Shown here piece after piece: positions 1 to 7,001 of a stretch of DNA of 7,523 nucleotides. Below the pieces are notes generated by a model. The model was not told where the DNA came from. It worked only from the letters and a program-made list of their open reading frames with translations, and made no database searches. The DNA is taken from assembly GCA_030428405.1 (NCBI GenBank), contig JAUIEH010000121.1, positions 1 to 7,523 on the forward strand. Reading direction: 5' to 3'. The position numbers and the translations under genes are program-made. How positions within the stretch are numbered: position 1 is the stretch's first letter; each line of letters opens with the position of its first letter. Source of the DNA: Alphaproteobacteria bacterium. Lineage in GTDB: Bacteria; Pseudomonadota; Alphaproteobacteria; Caulobacterales; Maricaulaceae.

Positions 1-2512
1 CCGAGGTCTCCAACGAACCGGTGTTGAGGTTCAGGTTAGAGACGCCCGCGATTGGCGTGCTCCAAAGCGAGCCGGAAGCAGAGCGGTTCACGAGGCTGCA
101 GAACTGCGGATCGCCTGAGAGCACGCATTGGTTCAAAATCGTCTGAGCGCCAACGGTGCCGATCAGGTCCTCAACGGTGATGTTGAAATAGTCGACCGTG
201 ACGTTCAGACCCGGCGCGAAGCGCGGCGAGAAGACCGCGCCGAACGAGATCGTGTCTGAGCTTTCCGGGTTCAGCGTCGCGCTGCCGCCGGTGAACTGAT
301 TGTACTGGCCAGCCGGGTTCGGCGCGATGACGCCATACTGACCTGCCGTGACGCCCGAATTCTGGCATTGCGCCAGCGTGGACGACGGCGCTGTGCCTGC
401 ACACGGATCACTGCCGTTGAACAGCGCAACCTGGAAGGTCGAGAACAGTTCGACGACATTGGCCACGCGGACCGCACGCTGGAACGAAGCGCGGAAACGG
501 AGGTCCTCCACCGGCGCCCAATCCGCACCCAGCTTGTAGGTGTCGGTGTCAGTGCCCGTGGAATAATCCGAGTAGCGATAGCCAAGATCGAGACCGAGCT
601 GGCTGAAGCCTGGACGGTTCTGAACCAGCGGGATGCGGGATTCGATGAAGAATTCAGCGACATCGAACGATCCCGCCACCGGAAGCGTCGGACCGCCCTG
701 ACCGGCGAGGTCAGAATTGGTGGAGGCTGAGCCGAAAGGTGCGAATGCCTGATCTGGCCGTATTTCCAAAGATTCGCGACGATACTCGATGCCGAAGGCG
801 AGACCGATGGCTTCGTCCGCATACGGGCTTTGACCGCCATACTGGCCGAGATCGCCCGTGATGGCGCCAGAGACTGACTGGATCGTGGTGTTGCCGTCGA
901 GGAAACCCGAGCCGGAGACATAGTTCAACGCCGCCTGCGAGATGCCGCCTTCGGAAAACAGGTCGTAGGGCACGCACGACGGATCAGTCCCGGCCAGCGC
1001 TATCGCGCAGACCGGCGCGCCGAGGGCGCCCAGGGCCGGATTGGTGTTCGGCACCACCGTAAGCGCGTTGGTGAAGCGGCTTACTTGCAGTTCGTTCTGG
1101 AAGTTGTTGGCGAGGTGGACATTTCCGTACAAGCCGTAAATGTCGTAATCCCAGCCGCCGCCGAGTTCGCCGCGAACGCCTGCCGTGATGCGGTACGAGG
1201 TGTGGCGAAGGTCGGAATTGCGAGGGCCGCCTTCGACGTTACGCTTGCCGATATAGACGACCTGGCTGTCCGTCGGGCCGAGACCGTAGCGCGTACAAAT
1301 CTCGTTGACCTGCTGGGCCGAGAGAAGCGGATTCGAACAGTTGATGGTCGGCAGCGTTCCCGGGGGATTCCACAGGAAGAACGTTCCCGACGGCGCGATC
1401 TGTGCGTCCGTGCGGTCGTCCATGAACATGAACGAGCCATAGGCTTCAGCGTGACGGTTGATTTCGTAGCGCGCAAACAAGCCGGCCGTGTAGCGCTCAT
1501 CCGGACGCTGATAGAAATTTACCGGACCAAAATTATATGTCGTGCCGGCGCGCGGCACGAAATTCGTGCCGGACGGAATGAAGTCGAAGCCGAGATCGGG
1601 GATGCCGTCGGGAAAGGGCAGCCGCGGATTGCCAGGCGTCGGATTGGGCGAGGACACGTCAAGCGCCGGATCAAAGCCCGGACCGAAATTGAACGCGCCG
1701 AAATCAGTGAATCGACCTTCCGGAATTGTCGTCGATCCGACACAGGAATAAGCCTGACCAAACTGACACGCGGACAAGTCGCGGTCGGCCTGCGAGACCG
1801 GATCGATCGAACGATAGCCGACATAGCCGGTGACGTTGCCGCGGCCGTCGGGCGTGTTCGCTCCCATGACGCCGGTGACGGAGAACTGATAACCGTCCCA
1901 GACGGTTTCCTCCGCCAGCGGAAAGCCGGCGCCGGCTACGACGCTGCGGAATTCCTCGTGGTCGTTTTCATGCTGATAGAACGAGTATGTTGAATCGATG
2001 CGGACGCCTTCGAAGTCGTCCAGCATGATGAAGTTCACAACGCCCGCGAGAGCGTCGGAGCCATAGGTCGCCGAGGCGCCGCCGGTCAGAACTTCAACGC
2101 GCTGCACGAGCGATGACGGGATCTGGTTCAGGTCGGGCGCGATGCCGAACGGCGAACCAGCCGGCATGCGGCGGCCATTGATCAAAACCAGCGTACGGAC
2201 GGAACCAAGACCGCGCAAATTGACGGTCGCTGTACCCGTGGCGCCGTTGGAAATCTGCGAGCCCTGAAGCGCGAAGGCCTGCGGCAGATTGTTGACCAGG
2301 TCCTCAACGCGCGTAACGCCTTGAAGCTGGAAATCTTCCTGACCCAGAGCGGTGACCGGGCTGACGCCGACGAGATTGGCCTGCGGAATGCGCGTGCCGG
2401 TGACAAGGATGCGCTCGGGCGCGTCCTGCGCCGAAGCGCCGAACGAGACCGCGATCGCGGCGGCCGACGCCATCAGGCTTGCCCGGCCAGCAATTCTTCC
2501 AAACGCGTTCAT
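1..2512 (-). CDS. TonB-dependent outer-membrane receptor, C-terminus cut off by the window edge
   Basis: This is an outer-membrane active transporter that imports a large or scarce substrate using TonB-ExbBD energy; the substrate is unknown. The reading frame is open for 837 codons from the ATG at 2510-2512 to the left edge. A GGGGGAG ribosome binding site lies about 9 bases upstream of that ATG. Residues 1-29 form a Sec signal peptide: an Arg-containing n-region, an Ala-rich core and cleavage after ASAQ. A TonB-box-like ERILVTGTRI (33-42) follows. The plug domain (about 45-165) has VNLRGLGSVRTLVLINGRR and GGASATYGSDALAGVVNF. After it comes a beta-barrel with alternating aromatic strands and the conserved FRASFQRAVRVANVVELF (673-690). 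There is no N-terminal signalling (secretin/TonB short) domain, so sigma/anti-sigma transduction is not expected. Family members of this style are often 900-1000 residues, so the last strands and terminal aromatic residue are probably missing here. All ten cysteines fall in five local pairs. It diverges from the kinase/regulator genes. Confidence 0.95.
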   Translation of the reverse strand, partial: MNAFGRIAGRASLMASAAAIAVSFGASAQDAPERILVTGTRIPQANLVGVSPVTALGQEDFQLQGVTRVEDLVNNLPQAFALQGSQISNGATGTATVNLRGLGSVRTLVLINGRRMPAGSPFGIAPDLNQIPSSLVQRVEVLTGGASATYGSDALAGVVNFIMLDDFEGVRIDSTYSFYQHENDHEEFRSVVAGAGFPLAEETVWDGYQFSVTGVMGANTPDGRGNVTGYVGYRSIDPVSQADRDLSACQFGQAYSCVGSTTIPEGRFTDFGAFNFGPGFDPALDVSSPNPTPGNPRLPFPDGIPDLGFDFIPSGTNFVPRAGTTYNFGPVNFYQRPDERYTAGLFARYEINRHAEAYGSFMFMDDRTDAQIAPSGTFFLWNPPGTLPTINCSNPLLSAQQVNEICTRYGLGPTDSQVVYIGKRNVEGGPRNSDLRHTSYRITAGVRGELGGGWDYDIYGLYGNVHLANNFQNELQVSRFTNALTVVPNTNPALGALGAPVCAIALAGTDPSCVPYDLFSEGGISQAALNYVSGSGFLDGNTTIQSVSGAITGDLGQYGGQSPYADEAIGLAFGIEYRRESLEIRPDQAFAPFGSASTNSDLAGQGGPTLPVAGSFDVAEFFIESRIPLVQNRPGFSQLGLDLGYRYSDYSTGTDTDTYKLGADWAPVEDLRFRASFQRAVRVANVVELFSTFQVALFNGSDPCAGTAPSSTLAQCQNSGVTAGQYGVIAPNPAGQYNQFTGGSATLNPESSDTISFGAVFSPRFAPGLNVTVDYFNITVEDLIGTVGAQTILNQCVLSGDPQFCSLVNRSASGSLWSTPIAGVSNLNLNTGSLETS

Positions 2513-2543
2513 CTATGCTCACTCCCCCGTGAGGTTTTCCCCT

Positions 2544-2565
2544 CCCGACCCGGTTCGGGCTCGGG
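2544..2565 (-). other. Hairpin in the receptor mRNA leader
   Basis: The arms CCCGACCCG (2544-2552) and CGGGCTCGGG (2556-2565) pair through nine GC-rich base pairs with one bulged C (2560) and a three-base loop. In the receptor transcript the hairpin sits about 30-55 bases before the ATG. It is followed by a weaker GAGG/CCTC pairing (2531-2544) and then the ribosome binding site. It could stabilise the leader or affect translation. There is no U tract, so it is not a standard terminator. It may also be a chance product of high GC. Confidence 0.3.
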
Positions 2566-2696
2566 CGCGCCGCAACGTCCCCGAAAGGATGCAGTCCGAC
2601 GCGGTGAGCGGGAGAATTTCGAAGCCGGATTACACGGCGCAAGTTTCGAGGCGCCGGCGGCAGCACTCTTTAAACGGATTGAAAAATCATCAACTA

Positions 2697-2727
2697 ACGA
2701 AAGTAAATCGCTACGAACGACAATCGC
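2697..2727. repeat. Imperfect tandem repeat between divergent receptor and kinase genes
   Basis: Two 15-base units, ACGAAAGTAAATCGC (2697-2711) and ACGAACGACAATCGC (2713-2727), agree at 12 of 15 positions and are offset by 16 bases. They lie in the least GC-rich part of the 244-base divergent intergenic region, 30 bases before the first kinase start. LytTR regulators bind pairs of direct repeats, so this is a candidate site for the neighbouring regulator. The 16-base period is shorter than the roughly 21-base spacing known for AgrA-like sites. A weak TTGAAA (2679-2684) lies nearby, but no convincing -10 goes with it. Confidence 0.35.
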
Positions 2728-2756
2728 AGCGGGGCGCTGCACGAAGCTGATCTGTT

Positions 2757-3989
2757 ATGATGGCGGACGTGATAAACCGCGAAGATGTCTGCGCAAGAGC
2801 AAGTTTGGTCGAAAATGGAACGGCGATGATCAGTGTAGAGCGGCCTTCTGGGGAACCGCGCGCCTTTTTGTCGATCCTCGCGGTCGGGGTCACGCTGTGC
2901 GTTGCGTGGTTCAGCACGATCTCGTTCACCACGCGCGGTCTCGCCACTGTGGCGCCGATCGCGTTTTTCGGCAGTTTCGCCATGCTTGCGCTGGTTTGGG
3001 CGGCGCTGCGCCTCATCTTGTTGCGCACATATCGGCGCGGCGTTGCGTCATGCTACGCCTCGCTCATTGCGTCGAGCATTTTCGGCGCGACATTGATCCT
3101 GTCCGTAATGCAGTTGGGCGGCGCCATCGAGCTGGGCGGTCTTGCGGGCTTTTCCGCGCGGGCAGCGGAAGCCGGCTGGTTGTCGGCGTTTGCAAGCCTT
3201 TATCTCGGTGGACAGAGCATTGAAGCGGTCATTGGCGGCCTGGCCTGGAACATCATGGCGATGACAGGGTTCAATATCGCTTTTGGCGGCATCTATCTGG
3301 CGACGCTCAATCGCCTCATTCATCTGGATCATTACACAGAGCGCGCAGAATTTGAGAGCGCCATTCGCGAGGCGAAGCTGCAAATGCTGCGCTTCCAGTT
3401 GCGTCCGCACTTTCTGTTCAACGCGCTCAATGCGCTCGGCACGCTCATCCAGGACGGCGAACGCAATGACGCCGAAGAGATGCTCTTGAACATCTCCGAT
3501 TTCCTGCGCCTGTCGCTGGACCCGGAATCAACCAGTCTGAAATCGCTCTCAGACGAAGTGCATTCCATGCGCCTTTATCTCGATGTAGAGCGCGTTCGCT
3601 TCGGCGACCAGCTGCAGGTCGATTGGCGCATCTCGCCCGAAGCTGGCGAAGCGCTTGTGCCGGGTCTGCTGCTCCAACCTCTCATCGAGAATGCGGTCAA
3701 ACACGGCGTGTCGCGCGCGAAAAACGGCGGCTCTGTCGAAATCTCCGCTGAGACCACGAGTGACCGGCTCAAGATTAAGGTGTGCAATTCGTTGCCGCCG
3801 GAGGCCCGGCGCGGCATCGCCGTTCCCGAACGCGCCAGCGGCATCGGGCTCAGAAACACCAGAGAACGCCTCGCTGCTCAGTATGGCGAGGATGCGCTCA
3901 TAACCGCCGGGCCCGATCGGGCGGGCGAGTTCTGCGTGACACTTGATCTCCCACTCGAAAAACAGGGTGCTGAATATGCGACCGGGTGA
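2757..3989 (+). CDS. LytS/YehU-type membrane sensor histidine kinase
   Basis: This is a sensor kinase predicted to autophosphorylate on His and pass phosphate to the response regulator encoded next. It has four to five hydrophobic membrane stretches (about 37-57, 62-88, 97-122 and 158-184, with weaker hydrophobicity near 141-150). A short linker leads to the His_kinase family H-box LRFQLRPHFLFNALNAL (211-227), with phospho-acceptor His218. The ATPase domain carries the N-box LIENAVKHG (309-317) and the glycine box GIGLRNTRERLAAQYG (362-377). No separate PAS, GAF or periplasmic sensor domain is visible, so the membrane bundle itself probably senses the signal. The first ATG (2757) has no clear ribosome binding site. 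An ATG at 2826 has GGAA five bases upstream and would remove 23 hydrophilic residues, leaving a typical short cytoplasmic N-terminus; it may be the true start. The gene overlaps the response regulator by 14 bases, indicating co-translation, and is divergent from the receptor gene. Confidence 0.92.
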   Translation: MMADVINREDVCARASLVENGTAMISVERPSGEPRAFLSILAVGVTLCVAWFSTISFTTRGLATVAPIAFFGSFAMLALVWAALRLILLRTYRRGVASCYASLIASSIFGATLILSVMQLGGAIELGGLAGFSARAAEAGWLSAFASLYLGGQSIEAVIGGLAWNIMAMTGFNIAFGGIYLATLNRLIHLDHYTERAEFESAIREAKLQMLRFQLRPHFLFNALNALGTLIQDGERNDAEEMLLNISDFLRLSLDPESTSLKSLSDEVHSMRLYLDVERVRFGDQLQVDWRISPEAGEALVPGLLLQPLIENAVKHGVSRAKNGGSVEISAETTSDRLKIKVCNSLPPEARRGIAVPERASGIGLRNTRERLAAQYGEDALITAGPDRAGEFCVTLDLPLEKQGAEYATG

Positions 3990-4776
3990 ATTGCGCGTGA
4001 TCGTGATCGATGACGAGCCCCACGCGCTTAAGCGTTTGGGAAGCATGCTGACGGAACACCGAGATGTGGACGTCGTTGCGCGCTGCCGCGGCGGCGAAGA
4101 AGCGATCGACGCAATCAGCGCCAAACGCCCAGACGCCATATTCGTCGACATCTTCATGCCCGAAATCGACGGATTTGGCGTGGTCGGACAGTTTCTGGAC
4201 GACGATTGCCCTGAAGTCGTGTTCGTCACGGCGTTCGATGAATATGCCTTGCGCGCGTTTGACGCCCGCGCCATCGACTATCTGCTCAAGCCTGTGCGTC
4301 GGGAGCGCCTTGCTGAAACGCTCGACCGGATACGCGAACGCATTGGCGACAAGCGCTCCGGCGACCGCGCGAGCGCGCTCGAAAACACGATCGACGAGCT
4401 GCGTTCGGCGCGCGGCGGCGCATCGGTCGATGCGCGCCGGCAAGACCTCTGGATCCGCCATCAGGGCCGCGCCGTGCGCGTGGCGCAGCGCGACATTGAA
4501 TGGGTGGAGGCGGAACGCGAATATGTCAGATTCCACACGCGCGACACCTCCTTGATGCGCCGCGAGTCCATGAAGTCGATCGAGAAGAAACTCGACCCCG
4601 ACATGTTCGTTCGTGCACACCGCTCAGCCATCGTCAATCTGAGCCATGTCGTCCGCTCACATACGGTTCGCGCGGGATATCGGGTCCTGCACATGACATC
4701 GGGGACCAAGATCCGCGTCGGGCGCTCCTACGCCATGGAAATCACCCGGCTCCTTAAACTCGACGCCTGCGGTTGA
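3976..4776 (+). CDS. LytTR-family response regulator (AlgR/LytR type)
   Basis: This is a cytoplasmic DNA-binding response regulator, the expected partner of the LytS-type kinase whose last 14 bases it overlaps. The receiver domain (residues about 6-115) has the acidic pair DD at 12-13, phospho-acceptor Asp58 in AIFVDIFMPEIDGFG, Thr85 in VVFVTAFDE and Lys105 in YLLKPV. A charged, probably helical linker (about 110-145) joins a LytTR DNA-binding domain (about 157-260), with WVEAEREYVRFHT (177-189) and FVRAHRSAIVNLSHV (212-226). The ATG at 3976 is preferred: AGG lies about 10 bases upstream, and the protein then starts directly before the first receiver strand. A TTG 33 bases earlier is also in frame but less likely. 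Length is 266 residues, normal for the family. LytTR regulators bind direct repeats rather than palindromes; the tandem repeat at 2697-2727 is a possible target. Confidence 0.94.
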   Translation: MRPGELRVIVIDDEPHALKRLGSMLTEHRDVDVVARCRGGEEAIDAISAKRPDAIFVDIFMPEIDGFGVVGQFLDDDCPEVVFVTAFDEYALRAFDARAIDYLLKPVRRERLAETLDRIRERIGDKRSGDRASALENTIDELRSARGGASVDARRQDLWIRHQGRAVRVAQRDIEWVEAEREYVRFHTRDTSLMRRESMKSIEKKLDPDMFVRAHRSAIVNLSHVVRSHTVRAGYRVLHMTSGTKIRVGRSYAMEITRLLKLDACG

Positions 4777-4786
4777 CCCGAGCGCA

Positions 4787-4826
4787 GATCGGCGCGGCGC
4801 AGCCTGTAGCGACGCCGCGCCTGATT
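4787..4826 (+). terminator. GC-rich terminator-like hairpin after the response regulator
   Basis: GGCGCGGCG (4791-4799) and CGCCGCGCC (4813-4821) form a perfect nine-base-pair stem with a 13-base loop. The stem can extend outward by GATC pairing with GATT across one bulged T. It starts about 10 bases after the regulator stop codon and lies before the next promoter, the right place to separate the two transcription units. A run of T is absent (TGATTCTC follows), so any termination would be non-canonical. Confidence 0.4.
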
Positions 4827-4866
4827 CTCAGTCCAACGCCGCGTGACACTGCGCGCCCCATCCCCA

Positions 4867-4896
4867 TTGACCGCACTCGAATTCGGCGCCTAAACT
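4867..4896 (+). promoter_or_regulatory. Predicted sigma70-like promoter of the tetR operon
   Basis: A -35 element TTGACC (4867-4872, five of six matches to TTGACA) is separated by 18 bases from TAAACT (4891-4896, four of six matches to TATAAT). Transcription would start near 4903, inside the palindrome at 4895-4914. It is the best promoter-like pair in the gap between the response regulator and the tetR gene. It has been read by eye only. Confidence 0.5.
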
Positions 4897-4914
4897 AAAT
4901 TCAATTGAATTTAG
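4895..4914. promoter_or_regulatory. Perfect 20-bp palindromic operator, probably bound by the adjacent TetR protein
   Basis: CTAAATTCAATTGAATTTAG is identical to its own reverse complement over all 20 bases, with no spacer. It is strikingly AT-rich in a GC-rich setting. It overlaps the predicted -10 and the expected transcription start and ends just before the first possible tetR ATG. TetR dimers typically bind palindromes of this kind and repress their own operon by blocking RNA polymerase. Binding by this particular TetR is inferred from position. Confidence 0.75.
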
Positions 4915-4935
4915 CGAATGAGTCGGACAGGCTGC

Positions 4936-5613
4936 ATGTTGAGCAAGCCGGGACGTGTCGAACAAAGCCGCGCGCGCATTCTCGATGCGGCGCGCGAGGC
5001 GCTTCTGGATGGCGGCGGCGATTTTGAACTCGTCGACGTTTCGCGCCGCGCCGGCGTATCGCCCGGCCTGCCGAACCATCGCTTCGGCTCCAAGGCGGGG
5101 CTGGTCGAGGCGGTCGTCGAGCGCTTTCACGACGGGCTGCGCGAGGCCATCGATCTCGGTGATCTCGAGGATCGCGACTGGACGACGCGCGAGCGCGAAC
5201 GCCTCACCCGCCTCATCGCCTATCTTTATCAGGAACCGCTCTCGCCGCTGATCATTGATGCGCTGGCGCGAAATCCGGCGGCCGCGGCGGCTGAAAGCGA
5301 GCGCTGGTCGCGCATCATCGAGGCGTCTGCGCGCAATCTCGACAACGCCCAGCGACGCGGTCAGATCGGCGCAGGCACGGATCCCGCGCTTTTGGCTGCG
5401 CTGATTTGTGGCGGCATTCGCCACGCCATAGGCCGCGCCATGGCCGAGCGTCCGCGAAGAGCGCAGGCCGAACTCACAGCCGATATCTGGGACTTCATCG
5501 CGCACGCCTTGAAGCTCGAAGCAAAGCCGAAGGCGCCCGCCGCGCCGCCTGAGGCTCAAAGACGCAAACGCGCGGGCCAGACGTCAGGGAGGCGCAAACG
5601 CCATGAAACCTAA
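4936..5613 (+). CDS. TetR/AcrR-family transcriptional regulator
   Basis: This is a predicted ligand-responsive dimeric repressor and the first gene of the operon. The N-terminal helices SRARILDAAREALLDGGG lead into a helix-turn-helix (about 30-64) with DVSRRAGVSPG and the family signature FGSKAGLVEAVVERF. The usual YYHF before GSK is replaced by PNHRF. The C-terminal region (about 75-193) is the helical ligand-binding and dimerisation part; its ligand cannot be predicted. Residues 195-225 form a Pro/Ala-rich, strongly basic tail with ten Lys/Arg, unusual for the family. The start at 4936 has GGA eight bases and AGG four bases upstream and leaves about 33 bases of leader after the predicted transcription start. 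The in-frame ATG at 4918 would add six residues but abuts the operator and lacks a ribosome binding site. The last 11 bases overlap the oxidoreductase gene. It is probably self-regulated through the palindrome at 4895-4914. Confidence 0.92.
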   Translation: MLSKPGRVEQSRARILDAAREALLDGGGDFELVDVSRRAGVSPGLPNHRFGSKAGLVEAVVERFHDGLREAIDLGDLEDRDWTTRERERLTRLIAYLYQEPLSPLIIDALARNPAAAAAESERWSRIIEASARNLDNAQRRGQIGAGTDPALLAALICGGIRHAIGRAMAERPRRAQAELTADIWDFIAHALKLEAKPKAPAAPPEAQRRKRAGQTSGRRKRHET

Positions 5614-7000
5614 GGCAGTCATCATCGGCGCGGGCGTCGGCGGCATGTGTACGGCGGCGCTGCTTGCGCGCGCGGGCTATCACGTCACCGTCTGTGAACG
5701 AATCGATACGGTCGGCGGACGCACACGCACACAAGTCATAGACGGTTTGCGCCTGCCGCGCGGCGCCGTTTCCTTCCAGCTCACCGGCGCCCTGCCGAAA
5801 TTGTGCGAGGAAGTCGGCGCCAAGTTTGAGCTGCGTCCCATCAGCAAGACCTGGTTCTGGCTGCGCGGCGGCGACGGTTTCGTGGAGCTGCCGGAACGTG
5901 GCGGCATCAAGAAGATGCTGGAAATGTTCGCCCACGTGCATGGCGGCAACAAAGCCGGCGCCATGACCCAGGTCGGCCTGCAAATGGCGATGGCGAAGAT
6001 CGGCAAGGCGTTCAAGAATCCAGAGGGAGCAGCCGATGACGCCGGCGGCCCGACATTCCGCGAGTGGCTGAGCCGGCACACGGACAATGAAGACCTGCTC
6101 GCCCTCTTTCACGCCATCACTTCGGCCGTCTCGGCGGTGAACGATTTTGAGTATCCCGCCCATCACTGGTTTGCGCATTTCTCGCAAGCCGCCATGGATG
6201 CGCGCGTTGATCATTTCGGCATGGTCGCGGGCGGCTTCGAGGCCGTCAGCCAGGCGCTCGCAGATGTCGTGCGCGAATGCGAGGGTGAAATTCGTCTGTC
6301 CACGCCCGTGCGCAGCATTCAGTTCGAAAACGGACGTGCAACAGGCGTCGTCATCGACGATGGCGATGGCGGCGACGAACTCTTGAAGGCTGATGTCGTC
6401 GTCAGCAATGCCGGGCCGCGCGCCACGCTCGGCCTCGCCGGCGAAGGCGCGCTTGGTGCGGAGTACACCCAGCGCATCGAAGCGCGCATCAAGCCCGTGC
6501 CGATCGTGTTGACCTTCGCGGTCTCCGACGAGCCGCTTTTTGAGCCCTACGCCTCGATCCTCGCGGCCGGTCTCGAGCGCGTCGTCACGGCCATGCCGCT
6601 GACAAATATCTGTCCGGAATGGGCCCCCGACGGCCGCCATGTGATGAGCTTTTACGGCACGCCGAAAAGCTGTCTGGAACCGCTCGACCACGAAGACGAG
6701 CGGCGCGCCAATATCGCCGACGTGCACGCTCTGTTCCCAGACTTTGAGGCCAAGGGCGGACGCATTCTCGATGTTCAAATCCGTGACCTGAACGATGCCG
6801 ACGTCGTCGCCCGCGCCTGGCCTGGCCAGCACGCTCCGGTCACGACATCGGTCGAGAACCTGTTCAATGTCGGCGACAGCTGTGCGCCTGACGGCTTTGT
6901 CGCAACGCCCGCCGCCGCCATGAGCGCGCGCCTCGCAGTCGACAAGATTCTCGCGGGCGCCTCGGCTGCGCCGGCCAATGAAACCATGGAGGGACGCTAA
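5603..7000 (+). CDS. FAD-dependent oxidoreductase, phytoene-desaturase/amine-oxidase superfamily
   Basis: This is a predicted flavoenzyme that oxidises, desaturates or isomerises a hydrophobic substrate; the exact reaction is unknown. The N-terminal Rossmann dinucleotide-binding motif is VIIGAGVGGMCTAALLARAG (6-25: Gly9, Gly11, Gly14), with the ribose-binding acidic residue Glu32 ending the second strand in VTVCER. A GGRTRT segment follows (38-43), as in phytoene desaturases and amine oxidases. ADVVVSNAGPRATL (263-276) is another family-like segment. The C-terminal FAD signature is ENLFNVGDSCAPDGFVATPAAAMSARLA (418-445). The 465 residues are close to the family norm. There is no signal peptide, so it is cytosolic or peripheral. 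The ATG at 5603 has GGGAGG about 10 bases upstream and lies inside the last codons of tetR, which suggests translational coupling. Homologs include carotenoid desaturases and retinol-saturase-like proteins, but no carotenoid genes are visible here, so carotenoid synthesis is not claimed. Confidence 0.9.
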   Translation: MKPKAVIIGAGVGGMCTAALLARAGYHVTVCERIDTVGGRTRTQVIDGLRLPRGAVSFQLTGALPKLCEEVGAKFELRPISKTWFWLRGGDGFVELPERGGIKKMLEMFAHVHGGNKAGAMTQVGLQMAMAKIGKAFKNPEGAADDAGGPTFREWLSRHTDNEDLLALFHAITSAVSAVNDFEYPAHHWFAHFSQAAMDARVDHFGMVAGGFEAVSQALADVVRECEGEIRLSTPVRSIQFENGRATGVVIDDGDGGDELLKADVVVSNAGPRATLGLAGEGALGAEYTQRIEARIKPVPIVLTFAVSDEPLFEPYASILAAGLERVVTAMPLTNICPEWAPDGRHVMSFYGTPKSCLEPLDHEDERRANIADVHALFPDFEAKGGRILDVQIRDLNDADVVARAWPGQHAPVTTSVENLFNVGDSCAPDGFVATPAAAMSARLAVDKILAGASAAPANETMEGR

Positions 7001-7001
7001 G

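Noticed and set aside
1085..1993. A 302-codon plus-strand open frame inside the receptor gene.
   Set aside because: It is antisense to the receptor barrel, which has clear family sequence. The translation is rich in Arg/Val/Ala with no domain and no ribosome binding site worth noting.
2679..2708. TTGAAA followed by an AT-rich stretch as a promoter for the kinase gene.
   Set aside because: The -35 looks fair, but at 17-18 base spacing the only -10 candidates (AGTAAA, GTAAAT) are poor, so I do not list it as a promoter.
2321..3223. A 300-codon plus-strand open frame crossing the receptor start, the intergenic region and the kinase N-terminus.
   Set aside because: It overlaps the receptor signal peptide antisense and the kinase in another frame. 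Its composition is Arg-rich shadow-like and it shows no motif.
3898..4620. Minus-strand open frames (240-241 codons) opposite the kinase and response regulator.
   Set aside because: They mirror strongly conserved two-component genes and carry no independent motif or start signal.
4828..5559. A 243-codon minus-strand open frame opposite tetR.
   Set aside because: It runs antisense to a clear helix-turn-helix gene and to its promoter and operator. The sequence resembles no family.
5495..6832. A long open frame on the minus strand (445 codons) opposite the oxidoreductase gene.
   Set aside because: It lies antisense to a gene with clear FAD-binding motifs at both ends. Its translation is Arg/Ala/His-rich with no recognisable motif, as expected from high-GC shadow frames.
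5603..7000. Assignment of the flavoenzyme as a carotenoid desaturase (crtI).
   Set aside because: The superfamily match is real, but no crtB, crtE or other carotenoid gene is in the window and the neighbours point elsewhere, so a specific name would be unsupported.
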